Source of the DNA: Jimgerdemannia flammicorona
Taxonomy: Eukaryota > Mucoromycota > Endogonomycetes > Endogonales > Endogonaceae
DNA length: 12,767 nucleotides
Direction: 5' to 3'
NCBI GenBank assembly: GCA_003990745.1
Contig: RBNI01005297.1
Coordinates: 1-12,767, forward strand
A program made the translations under genes and the position numbers. Positions 1 to 9,183 of this stretch are shown one piece after another. The notes under the pieces are model-generated. The model was not told where the DNA came from. It did not search any database and worked only from the letters and a program-made list of their open reading frames with translations. Position 1 is the first letter of the stretch, and the number at the start of each line of letters is the position of its first letter.

Positions 1-2116
1 AAAGCAAAGGCCCCCACCTTCCACACAATGTCATATATAGAGAGCCCCACCACCTTTTGGTGAATCCTATCCATCAACGGCTCCAACGAAAGGGCATAGA
101 GAATAGGGGACAAAGGATCCCCCTGAGGAACTCCTCTTCCCAAGATAAATGCCAGACCATGGTGTCCATTACACATCAGCACTGCTCGACTGCTTCCAGC
201 AGACTCAACATAGAGGCCCAAAATCTTGGAGGAACACCAATTCGATCCAACACCCTGCTCAGCCAAACCCACCATACTCAGTCATATGCCTTCTCCTGGT
301 CCAAGAAGACCAACCTCCCATCGAGTCCACAGGCCCGGGCCCCTTCAATGACCCCATGAACCCATGCAGTCCCATCTCTTATAAGCCTGCCCCCAACAAA
401 GCCCTGCTGCTCCTCCGCCAGCACCCCTTGGGCAACTTTCTGCAGCCTAGCAACAATCACCTTAGTCACCATTTTCCTGTCCATATCCAGCAGCATAATC
501 GGCCTCCAATTCTTCCAGTCCTCCCTTCTCCCTTTATCATTGTACAATAAGGCCACCAGCCCAAGGTCTTGCTCTCCAACCCACTCACCCCTCTGAATAA
601 CATGGTCACAGAGGGCAGTCATCTCACCCAAAACTCCAGGGACCTTCACTATCTTTTTCCAGAAGTCCCATGGCAATCCATCCTCCCCTGGTGATGTTCC
701 AAGTTTAGTTGCTGCAAGGACACTCTGAATCTCCTCTCCTTGCACCGGTAAGATCAAGTCACCCAATCCAGCTACTTGTGGCAGCCTCCACTCCTCTAGT
801 GTTTTGGCAATCGCCACCTCATCTACACCCCCTTCTTCCTCACTCCACAAACCCTGCCATCGCTCCTTTAAAACTCCTAGGATTTGTTGTGTGCCATGCA
901 CCATGTCCCCATCAGTATCCAGGACTCCATCCCCCCTATGCCACACTCTCCTAGCATTGAGGAGTCTCAATAAGTACCTAGTAGGCTGCTCACCCTCCTC
1001 AAGCCCCTGCCACCATAGCCTGGCAGCTATACCTCGCATATGAGTCTCCTCCTCATCACATAACCCCTATTGTAGTTCCACTATCTCCAATTTCGCCCTC
1101 TCTATCCTCCAGTCCTCCACTCCATCAGAAGTGAGCAGATCCGCCTAATCCAATTGCAGTCTCCTCAGCCTATTGGAAGCACACCTTGTGTGCTCCCTCC
1201 TCCACCTCCCAGCCTCCCTACCGGCTCCACTCCAATAGACCCTCACAGCCTCTTTCAAACATTTCCAACAGACATCCACAAACAAACCCTCATTCCTCCA
1301 GACAACAACTTTTGCCTGAATGTCCTCCACCCATGAGTCCCACAACCCCTTCTCAGCCAGCAGGGAGGAGTTAAGGCACCAATGTCTGGGTCTATCTCCA
1401 CTCCCCCCAAACTGCCCCTGCCCCAACACTCCCCAGTGGTCAGACCATGGGCACCACTCCACCTCTAGCGACTTCCAAACATCAGAACCCCAACACTCAG
1501 CCATCAGAATCCAGTCAATCCTGGTACCTAAGCCATTCACCCAATGTGTGTAGACCCTTTTATCGCCCCACCATGTTCTGCCCATATCCCCCAAGGAGCT
1601 CAACCTCTCCACCTCCTTCCATACATCCAGCCCTCCACTTCTCCCCCCTGCACTCCTCCCTCCATCAGTCCTGTCTAGATGTAGGTCCCAAACCATATTA
1701 AAGTCCCCTCCCAGAACATCAACCCATACCTCCAAGAGAATACTCTCCTCCATCAGCTCCTTGATCCATGCAGTTCTCTCACCCCTAATTGCAGGGCAGT
1801 AGCAAGAGCCAACTCTCACTGACTCCCACCCCAGCCTCTGCCAATCTCCCCAGACCAACTGATCTCCCCAGCTCCTGATACTCGCCAAGTCTCCTCCACC
1901 CTTCCTCACCAGAATCGCCACTTTCCCAAACCAAGCAGTGGCCCCACCCCATTCCCTAGACCACTCCACTCTATCATCCTCATCCTCACACCTCACATCC
2001 TGTAGTAAAAAGAGGTCCGCCTCCTATCCCTTGAGCCAAGTAAAAATGTTCTTATGTTGTCCAGATCCCTGCAACCCATTCACATTCAAAGAGAAAATGT
2101 TAGTTGTACTATTCAT
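1..2116 (-). pseudogene. LINE ORF2, copy A: APE endonuclease + reverse transcriptase, partial and broken
   Basis: ORF2 would nick target DNA and copy the element RNA onto it. I chose the ATG at 2116 because it lies 30 nt after the ORF1 stop and precedes the conserved endonuclease start. The endonuclease shows SLNVNGL (2072-2092), LLQD with Asp at 1997-1999 where the family normally has Glu, GGDFN (1697-1711), RIDWIL (1505-1522) and SDH (1436-1444). The RT shows SPGEDG (677-694), NWRP (500-511), QQGFVGGR, motif A FLDQEKAYD (281-307) and motif B RGVPQGDPLSP (105-137). The window ends just after a GAF-like string where motif C (FADD type) is expected, so the thumb and C-terminus are missing. It is broken by in-frame stops at 2024-2026, 1145-1147, 1067-1069 and 278-280. 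A 1-nt deletion near 225 means motif B is read in a different frame from motif A. The 278-280 TGA falls where family members usually have Arg after YD, consistent with CGA to TGA. Confidence 0.93.
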
Positions 2117-2146
2117 AGGAATAATGTTAGATAATGATCCCATTCC

Positions 2147-4174
2147 CTACAAGTCTGCATTCCGCTCCTCCTGCACCAAGTCCAATTCATGTTCAGCAGC
2201 TCGTTCCCTTTCCCCAGCTTCCTGTGCCTCCAGCCCTTCCAGAAGTTGTACCATTGCCCCATCCTCTCTCTCCTCAAAGTCCTCCCTATACTCCAGACAG
2301 GCCTCCCTCCAGAACTGCAAACCATGATGCTCCACCCAACAGTAGGCTTCCCTCTCTCCTGCAACCACTGCCAGCTCCACCTTCCTCACCTCATTGACCT
2401 CATAACCCTCCTCCTCTAGGAAGATTGTAAGAATCTCTCCCCTCAGCACCTCCACCACACCTTCACCATGCAGAATCTGTTCCCAATGCTCCTCAGGCAT
2501 TGCCTGCAGGTCCACCACTCCCAATGTATCCACTACAAGGTTATCTATCACCTTGCTCATCCACAGCAAATTCCCCACCCCCTTCCCTCCTGGGGTCACC
2601 GGCCATCCTGCATCCAACATCATGGTGTCTACACCTACACTGGCTGCCTCATCCCATCCCTCCTCAGGGACATCTACCAGCTCATCCTCACCAGCCGCCA
2701 CTACCTGGCCCCCTTTCTCCACATCCAGGACCCCAAAATGCACCTGCTGGGCCCCCTTCATCACCACATCCCCTGTTGTCCTTCTCTTCACCGCCGGGCC
2801 CCTCCTGATGAGAGGAGGGGGAGTGGTATCCAATTCCTGTTCCCAGACTGCAAACGTGCCATCGGCATAGGGGTTCTTGGCCAGTACCTTCCCAGCCTCT
2901 TCCTTGCCTGCCTCCACCTCCCCTCCTCTATTACCAGCCCAGACACTGGCATCAATGCCCCCCAATACCTCAACTCCAATTGCCTTCATCTTCGCCTCTG
3001 CCATCATACTCGCCAGAAGCTCCCTTTGCCTCCTACTCCCCTGTGCCCACTCTCACTGCCCCTTCTCCATGCAGATATGCTTCCCCTCCACAACCTCCAA
3101 GTATGTTGACTCCTCAAAGAGCTTCCAGGCCTTCGCCCTCCATTCCACTGCACCACTCAACTCCTCCAGTGCCTCCAACAAGTCCTCCTCCTCCTCTTCA
3201 CTCCCCTTTACCCTTGATACCCTACAGACTACAGCACCCCACATCAATACTGAGGGCCAGTTACTTGCCTTTCCCATGGCCTCCCACCCTGCCAGCCTAA
3301 TCCTGACATCCACGTCTCCTGTTCTGATTGTCGTCCCCTCTCACACCCTGAATCTGATATCCACAATATTGCTATACTCAGCCACCATCTCCTCAACCCT
3401 CCTCCTAGTCTCAACCTTCATCACCATTGGTACCCCTTTGACTAGCAGTTGTACCACCCTGGGGTCCCACCTGAGGCACCTCACCATAGGGACCGCCACT
3501 TCTCCAACTATGACTCCAATCTTCATTGCCTCCTCCAGTGGGCCTGCCTCCTCAAAGCCCACCTCCACCCCCTCCAGCCCCTTCAGGAACTTCACCAAGG
3601 CTGCTCCAGCCACCTGCTGCGAGATAAGCCCCAGAACCATCCTGGCCGTCACCGCCAAGCCCCGGAAGCACAAAGTAGCCACAAACTCCGAAACTGACTT
3701 CTTGAGTAATGGTGCCACCACCAGTCCCATCACACCATCAGCCAGGTCCCCCTTCCAAATCGGTAGCCCAAGCCCCACTCCACCATCAGCCATCACATCT
3801 CTTTTTTTTTCTTGATTCCCTGTCACACCTCCATCAGCAGTCCCACCCCCAGCTACCACACCTCCAGACCCTACACTCATACCCACAGCCTGAGGACCTC
3901 CCCCCCTCCCAAGGCTCACCTTGCCCTTCCCCACAGCAGCACCAGCCCTATCGCCAACTGGCCATCCACTCCCCTTCACCTTGTCAGCAAAGCTCGCAGG
4001 GCCAGTGCGCCCTCCATCTCCACCAGACACCAGCCCTCCTCCAGAACCCTCTCCGCCCTTCGACCCTCCAAAGGCCCCCATCCCCAGGCTATAACCCCTT
4101 CCCACTTTCTGCCAGCCAAAGGCCCCAGTACCCCCCGACCCAGTACATCCATCAGAACTCTTATTCAAAGACAT
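2147..4174 (-). pseudogene. LINE ORF1, copy A: RNA-binding/Gag-like protein, two premature stops
   Basis: This is a single 675-codon frame from an ATG at 4174 to a TAG at 2147-2149, interrupted by TGA at 3341-3343 and 3053-3055. The start is supported by copy C, which also has an ATG exactly 18 codons before a shared FGW/FDW motif. N-terminal part: Gly/Ser-rich and low complexity, with a conserved FADKVKG-type motif also seen in B and C. Middle (about residues 180-280): a conserved domain ending in VVQLLVKGVPM and a charged helix, possibly RRM-like, though that is a guess from pattern only. C-terminal part: a run of Glu, then a Glu/Arg-rich, probably coiled-coil tail ending before the stop. 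I see no CCHC zinc knuckle. The likely role, from what is known of LINE ORF1 proteins, is RNA binding in the RNP. The stop at 3341 aligns with a Trp codon in copy C, so it looks secondary. Confidence 0.85.
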
Positions 4175-4252
4175 GTCAATAGTACCTTATCTCCTAGTTG
4201 TGTCGAAAACCATTGCTCAAAGTTTTGTGTAACATGAATGGTACCAGAGAAA
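4175..4252 (-). promoter_or_regulatory. 5' UTR / internal promoter region of LINE copy A
   Basis: The ~78 nt between the ORF1 ATG and the inferred 5' terminus has equivalents of nearly equal length in copy B (5034-5104) and copy C (8682-8757). The most conserved part is TTGTGTAACATGAATGGTAC at 4225-4244 (plus-strand reading). LINEs usually carry an internal promoter at the 5' end, so conservation of this block in three copies makes it the best promoter candidate. That role is inferred; no TATA or other core element is evident. Beyond about 4252 the sequence becomes copy B ORF1. Confidence 0.6.
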
Positions 4253-4255
4253 GGC

Positions 4256-5033
4256 GACTCTCTGGCCCTCTCCCTGGATAATATAGGAAGATACAACACC
4301 ATCAACTGCACCACTTGGGGGCCCCAGTATATGTACCTGGCCATAGAGACCACTACTCTGCCCACCACTACTCCCTTCTCCACTGTCTCCAACAGTGACT
4401 CCTCTCACTTAAATCCAACCTCAACTTCTTCTTTTCTCTTCAAGAACTTCACTGAAGCTGCCCTCTTCACCTCCTGTACCACCAGCCCCAAGATCATCCT
4501 CACAGTCACTGCTAAGCCCAGAAGCACAATGTGATGGTGAATTCTGATCTCAACTTTTTGAGTAATAGTTCCAATACAATACCTATCACACCATCTGCCA
4601 GGTCCCTGGACCTCATGCCCTTCCCCTGTCCTGAACTACCAGTAACTATCACATCTGGATTTTTCTCCAGATCCCCAGTCACCACTCCATTCCAGTCACA
4701 TCTCTAGCCCCTACTCCCCCCCCTCTCCTACTGCCCAACCCTTCTGTGGGAGTCCCTCTCAGTCCCCCAACCAAAGCCATCAATACCTTCCCCAGTCCCA
4801 ATCAACTATCCAGACCAGATGCCATTCTCCCCATCTTGACCTTATCTGCAAAGGTCATCCTTCTCCCTCCTTATTACCTCAATCCATCTCACCCTCCACC
4901 CATAGCCCTGCAGCTGGCCATAGAAGGCCCTGGCATACCCAAACCATTACTCCTCCTCCTCTCTACATACTGCCAGTCAAAGGCACTGCTGCCCCCCTGG
5001 CTGACATGCTCACCAATATTCGTTGCTGTCCAT
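4256..5033 (-). pseudogene. LINE ORF1, copy B: N-terminal fragment, frameshifted
   Basis: The ATG at 5033 (reading MDSNE) matches the copy C start (MATNE). Further in, AFDWQYV is shared with copy C and a FADKVK-type motif lies around 4835-4855. Near the other end VVSMARYIYWGPQVVQL aligns with copy A VAVPMVRCLRWDPRVVQL, and similarity continues as LPILSRERARES against the copy C string VSMVTAEETRRR. The matching pieces fall in different frames with stops between them, so it cannot be translated. The length from ATG to junction (~778 nt) equals the equivalent stretch of copy A, so there is no large internal deletion. It ends at the copy A insertion point. Confidence 0.78.
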
Positions 5034-5104
5034 GTTGCTAGCCTCCTTTCATCAAAAATGTTGCAAAAAGTGTTATCTGACTCTTGTGTCACCTAAATGT
5101 TACC
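5034..5104 (-). promoter_or_regulatory. 5' UTR of LINE copy B
   Basis: It aligns with the 5' UTRs of copies A and C, with the conserved TTGTGTCACCTAAATGTTAC core at 5084-5103 (plus-strand reading). Similarity among copies stops just beyond, which sets the element end at about 5104. Any promoter function is inferred from position. Confidence 0.55.
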
Positions 5105-5142
5105 AAGGATCAGACTTTCTGAGAATGATGGACTTCTCAAGA

Positions 5143-5228
5143 AAAGTTGTATCAAGACTGGCTTTGTTTATACAAAGTTATATCAATAGACTGACTCTAC
5201 TGCAAAGTTGTATCAACAGACTGACTAT
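5143..5228. repeat. Three imperfect ~30-bp direct repeats
   Basis: Units share AAAGTTGTATCAACAGACTG with small changes. The AAAGTT starts are at 5143, 5174 and 5204, giving spacings of 31 and 30. The array begins ~40 bp outside the inferred 5' end of LINE copy B. It is absent upstream of copies A and C, so it is probably not part of the element. Confidence 0.75.
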
Positions 5229-5574
5229 GGTGATAAGATGGCAGACTTCTTGAAAATGGCAGCTTTTCCTTAAGCAGTGGATTACTCAAATAGCAGTGAA
5301 TTTCTTCACTTGAAATTAGTGGATTTCTCAGATTCTTCAGACATGTTTGGCAAGCTAACCAAAATGTAACAAACTCTTCTTTATATTGGTAAGTAGACTG
5401 AAGTGGGAAAAAGAAGGCCAATGCTCAATCTTTAGAGACTTCTTTGGTTTATACTTCAACTTTTCAGACCAAGGTTTATTCACTCTTATCTCTGGGATAT
5501 TTTATACATTGTGGTTGCTATCTGGTTACTATCTGGATAGTTATAGTTTTACCATCTCTGATAATGTTTAGGCA

Positions 5575-5633
5575 TGTCCACAGGACATAAGTGTGTCTGC
5601 TGGATACAGATGTGTTCTCAGGATATAGATAAA
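5575..5633. repeat. Degenerate ~20-bp tandem repeat
   Basis: Three successive segments resemble each other: CCACAGGACATAAGTGTG, TGCTGGATACAGATGTGT and CTCAGGATATAGAT. The shared core is GGAYATARRTGTGT at ~20-bp spacing. The similarity is by eye and the units are imperfect. Confidence 0.45.
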
Positions 5634-5764
5634 TAACCCTGATTTGGTATCCTGGCTAATTATAAGTATGGTAGACATGAGTAACTATGCTATACTAGAA
5701 GTTCACATTATCTAGCTATATTATACTATTTGCTCATCACAATATTCACAAGAACTTCCACTTT

Positions 5765-6630
5765 CTTATCAAACCATCTATGATATATCAATCCAAATGA
5801 GTTCCTCACCCAATCTCACTCAGAAACTCCCTCTCCTCTACACCATTCTCCTGAAACACTGATGACCCCTCTGCTATCCCAAACCTCCCCTCACTCTTCT
5901 GACAGATTGTCTCTACCAATTGTCTCTGATACCCCCCATCAGCACTCCCACCCCTCCACTACTCATTCAATATATCTATCATCAGTCACTCCTATCTAGC
6001 CACTCTTACCCCCCAATGTCAACTATTGACCCTTCTCAAATACATATAGCCAATGTCCCACAAGCCTGACCCAAATCACCAGCACACATCCTAATGTCAA
6101 CCACTCATCTCCCAACCTCCCACCAATCTCCTCTGGAGGTCACCCCACCTTCTACCCACCACCAACTCTGGTCAGTATACCCCCAACTATATATCAATTG
6201 CTCTCTAAAAGTCAACATTATCTCACACTCCCCTAGTCAATGTTCAGGAGTCTGTACCACTCCTCCCTCCTGTCTGATGTTCAGACACTCCTCACATATC
6301 TGAGTACCTCCTTATTCCAAGTGATCTGTCTGGTAGTTCAATATTATATTATGCCATAGAATTCTCCACCATGCCACCCAGAACTTGTGAGGATCCTCTT
6401 GGGGAGAATCTCATCTCCAACAACTTCTGTATCAATGGCACCCATCCCCCTGTCTCCTCTCTCCATTCCTTTGTCCATTCCAGTTTATCCAAATTATCCT
6501 TGTATCTGACATCCTGCAAAAGAAAGAGATCAACCCCCAATCTCTTCAGATAAGCAAAAATATTCCATCAATAAAATGAACTCTGGAGCCCATTCACATT
6601 TAAAGAGAAAATGTTGGTTATACTGTTTAT
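5765..6630 (-). pseudogene. LINE ORF2, copy C: decayed N-terminal endonuclease fragment
   Basis: The copy A start codon position is ATA here (6628-6630). The frame then reads SITNIFSLNVNGLQ, a stop, and VDLFLLQDVR, closely matching copy A including the Asp in LLQD. The stretch 6349-6540 is open; after that many stops and indels occur. Nucleotide similarity to copy A can be followed by eye at about 6260-6310, at a GGDF-like segment near 6070, at a GGAGGGG/GGAGTG-rich block near 5950, and at a GGGTGA/GGATTGA block near 5775-5800 (RIDWIL region). No RT motif is present. It cannot be functional. Placement beyond 6300 is less certain than before it. Confidence 0.75.
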
Positions 6631-6664
6631 AAGGAATAATGTATAATAGTAAGTATATTCTCTA

Positions 6665-8681
6665 CTACTTCATATTTATCTCATCCTGAGCCAGATCCAG
6701 ATCATATTCTGTAGCTTCCTCCTCCTCTTCAGTCCTCTTAGCCTCTAGTCTAGCCAGAAGTTCTATAAGCTCCCCATCCTCCCTCTCCTTGAATTCTTCA
6801 TGATATTCCAGGCAGGCCTCCTGCCAGAGCTTCAACCCATGCTGTTGTACCCAACAAAAAGCAGCCCTCTCACCAGCAGCAACCACCAGCTCAGCCTCCC
6901 TCTCCTTATCAACCACATACCCTTCTTTCTCCAGAAAAACTGCAAGAATCTCTGCCTTCAGCACCTCCACCACTCTCTCACCATGTAGGATATATGCCCA
7001 ATACTTATTACTCATCACTCACAGGTCTACCTCTCCCAACTCCTCTGCTGCAAAGTTATTCATCATCTTGTACATCCATAGCAGATTTCCCACCTCCTTC
7101 CCCTGGTGTCACTGGCTGCCCTCCATCCAGCATCAAGATATCAGCCCCTATGCTTGCAGCCTCATCCCACTCCTTCTCCTAAACATCCACCAGTTCATCC
7201 TCACTCACTGCCACTACCTATCCCCCCTTTACCACCTCAGAAACTCCAAAGTATACTCTCTGGGCTCTCCATATGGACACATCCTCTGCCACCCTGTCTC
7301 ATGAAGCTGGACCTCATCTAATAAGCAACATAGGAGTCAGAGATGGCTCCCAGACCTCAAAGATACCATCTGTATAAGAGTTATTTCCCTTTGCCTCCTC
7401 TCCCCCTCCTGGCCCCTTCCCTGCATTCTCTCTATCCTTGTTGACCTAAATGCTCTCCTTGGCTCTCCTCATGATTTCAACACCCCCAGTATTCTTCTTC
7501 ACCCTGCTTTCCAGCTTCACCAACAGCTCTCTCTACCTCTTATATCCTTGGGATCTTTCCCACCACTTCTTATCTACCTGAATCCTCATTCCATCTACCA
7601 CTTTCAAATGCATCAACTTAACATACACTTTTCAAGCCTTAGTCCTCCACTTCACAGTACTGCTCAGCTCTTCCAGCACTTCCAGTAGATCCTCTTCCTC
7701 CTCCTCACTCCTCTTCACCCTCATCACCTTATACAAGAAAGCCCCCCAGACCATCACCAACGACCAGCCCCTAGCCTTTCTAGTAGCTTTCTTCTCTGCC
7801 AATCAAATTCAAACATCAATATCTCCAGTCCTGAATGAGGTCTCCTCCCAGACCCAGAACCCAACATCAACCACCTTGCCATACTCAGTTATGACTTCCA
7901 CAACTCTCCTTCTTGTCTCCTCAGCAGTCACCATGGACACCCCCTTCACCAGCAATTGTACCACTCTGGAGTCCCATCTCAAGCAGCATGCCATCAGAAC
8001 ACACACCTCTTCAACTATTAACCCTGCCTTTAGTGCCTCCTCCAATGGTCCAGTCTCCTCGAAGCCAACCTCCACTCCTTCCAGTGCTTTCAGGAACTTC
8101 ACAGATACTGCTCCAGCCACCTGCTTAGCAATCAGCCCCAGGACCATTTTCACCATCACTGCCATGCTCTGGAATTACAAGGTGACTGCAAACTCTGAGA
8201 TTGACTTCTTGAGTAATGGTGCCACCATCAGTCCCATTATACCATCTGCTAGATCACTAGGCCTTGTACCTTTCCCACTGCTCAGTCTACCATCAGCAGT
8301 CTCATCAAGATTTTTTTTCTGATTACCCATTATACTCCTATCAATAGTTACTCTCTCAGCTCTTATACCACCAGCCCCACTACTCCAGCCCCTCAGAGAG
8401 ACTCCTCCTTGAGGCTGCTGCCCTGCAGTCTTCACCATCTCCTTGTCTCTCTTAAGCCAGCCCTCCAGCCCACCTCCCTGCTGACTCCCCTTTACCTTAT
8501 CCACAAAGCTTGCCCTCTCTGTTCTCTGACCTTTTGCACTGCCCCCTCCCCTACTATGTCCTCCTGCCAGCAGGCCCCTCATGCTTCCCCCCAAGCCATG
8601 GCCCCTCCCAACATACTGCCAGTCAAATGCACCCAGGCTGCCCTGTCCAGTATGCACCTCAGAATGCTCATTGGTTGCCAT
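6665..8681 (-). pseudogene. LINE ORF1, copy C: complete length but frameshifted
   Basis: The ATG at 8681 begins MATNEHSEV and reaches AFDWQYVGRG, parallel to copy A. A FVDKVKG motif lies in the N-terminal third. The frame stops at 8175-8177 (TAA) and resumes in the same frame at 8165-7809. There it reads KMVLGLIAKQVAGAVSVKFLK and VVQLLVKGVSM, the conserved middle domain. From about 7800 to 7020 no long frame is open. A shifted frame at 7018-6665 carries the conserved tail (GERVVEVLKAEILAVFLEKE, FCWVQQHGLKLWQEACLEY, then Glu-rich coiled coil) and ends at a TAG at 6665-6667. The stop-to-ORF2 gap is 34 nt, against 30 nt in copy A. Overall length is close to that of A, so decay is mainly by point changes and small indels. 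Confidence 0.85.
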
Positions 8682-8757
8682 GATACTAGTAGTTTTTCTT
8701 CAGAAACTGTGTTGAAAGTATTGTCAAAAGGTTGTGTAACCTGAATGTTACTGGTGA
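8682..8757 (-). promoter_or_regulatory. 5' UTR of LINE copy C
   Basis: It aligns with the copy A and B 5' UTRs. The core GTTGTGTAACCTGAATGTTA is at 8731-8750 (plus-strand reading). Similarity to the other copies fades a few bases after ACTGGTGAAAG, marking the element end at about 8755-8760. Promoter activity is inferred from position only. Confidence 0.55.
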
Positions 8758-9149
8758 AAGAGGTGAATGAATTTTGACTTCATTCTCTCTATACTTATTC
8801 ACAATACTATATACTGATAGAATTATTATATTGCAGATACATATGTAATCTGAAATAACTATTAGCTCCAAATTTCAAGTTTTGTGAGAAAGTACTATGT
8901 TCTAAGTACTCTATAGTCTAAGTATCACTTTCAGATTCTTGTGTAGGGTAGAGATACCATGCTTGTTTCTAAGTTGATCAGACTTAGAATTGTTAAAAAG
9001 TTGGATCTGAGGGCTCTTAATTAGAATACTTCTTTATTCTAGAGAGGGGAAAGTAGAGCTGAGGTTACAACACACTCAGAACAGAGAATATTTATACAGA
9101 TTTAGAGCCATAGCTAAATAATCACATACTGGATATATTAATATGCAGT

Positions 9150-9167
9150 TATACTATATATAGTATA
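9150..9167. repeat. 18-bp perfect AT palindrome
   Basis: TATACTATATATAGTATA is fully self-complementary. It lies inside the candidate LTR at 8991-9286 in very AT-rich DNA, where such palindromes arise easily. Confidence 0.8.
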
Positions 9168-9183
9168 TATGACTACTATGTTA

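Larger units (their letters stand above)
1..4252 (-). mobile_element. Non-LTR retrotransposon (LINE), copy A, 5'-complete, runs off left edge
   Basis: This is a bicistronic APE-type LINE on the minus strand. In order it has a ~78-nt 5' UTR, ORF1 (4174-2147), a 30-nt gap, and ORF2 (2116 to the window edge) with endonuclease then reverse transcriptase. ORF1 stays in one frame throughout, and ORF2 in one frame down to about 225. Decay is limited to six premature stops and one late 1-nt frameshift, so this is the youngest of three related copies. It keeps roughly 50 CpG dinucleotides by eye, against one or two in copies B and C. Its 5' end was placed by comparing the three copies: all share a block around TTGTGTAACCTGAATGTTAC and lose similarity just beyond it. 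The 3' end, any tail and any target-site duplication lie outside the window. The RT motifs are L1-like; the exact clade is not settled. Confidence 0.93.
4253..5104 (-). mobile_element. LINE copy B, 5' fragment interrupted by copy A
   Basis: This second copy of the family has the same orientation as A. It retains the 5' UTR (5034-5104, with the TTGTGT core at 5084-5089) and about the first 250 codons of ORF1. Recognisable ORF1 similarity runs right up to about 4256, where the 5' terminus of copy A starts, so A most likely inserted into B's ORF1. The rest of B should lie beyond copy A, left of this window. B has only one CpG by eye (near 5021) and is much more decayed than A, which supports B being the older host element. 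Confidence 0.82.
5105..5760. other. AT-rich spacer between LINE copies B and C, no gene
   Basis: I see no supported coding region. Unlike the flanking LINE DNA, the plus strand here is not C-rich, and I find no CpG at all. It contains the 30-bp repeats at 5143-5228, short imperfect repeats of AGTGGATTTCTCA type at 5276-5332, a run of CTATCTGG repeats near 5518-5537 and a degenerate repeat at 5575-5633. It may be the original target DNA of copy B, or the remains of another element inserted into copy C. The sequence does not decide between these. Confidence 0.6.
5765..8757 (-). mobile_element. LINE copy C, old, 5'-complete but lacking its 3' half
   Basis: This third family member is on the minus strand. 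It has the 5' UTR (8682-8757), ORF1 (8681-6665, several frames) and ORF2 from 6630 to about 5765. Plus-strand C-richness continues to about 5800 and then disappears. The last similarity to copy A is around the endonuclease RIDWIL region (about 5775-5800), so the remainder of the endonuclease and the whole RT are missing. By eye only two CpG remain in ~3 kb (near 7759 and 8059). The 5'-kept, 3'-lost pattern is opposite to normal LINE 5' truncation, so the loss happened after insertion by deletion or disruption. Confidence 0.85.

Noticed and set aside
2147..2420. CCHC zinc knuckle in the Cys/His-containing C-terminal part of ORF1
   Set aside because: Cys and His occur around CWVEHHGLQFWREAC, but the spacing does not fit CX2CX4HX4C, and copy C conserves this only as an ordinary helical segment.
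2877..3815. Long plus-strand open frame of 312 codons, Ser/Thr/Pro-rich
   Set aside because: It is antisense to LINE ORF1. Its composition reflects the C-rich complement of a G-rich coding strand, and the minus strand carries the conserved domains shared with copies B and C.
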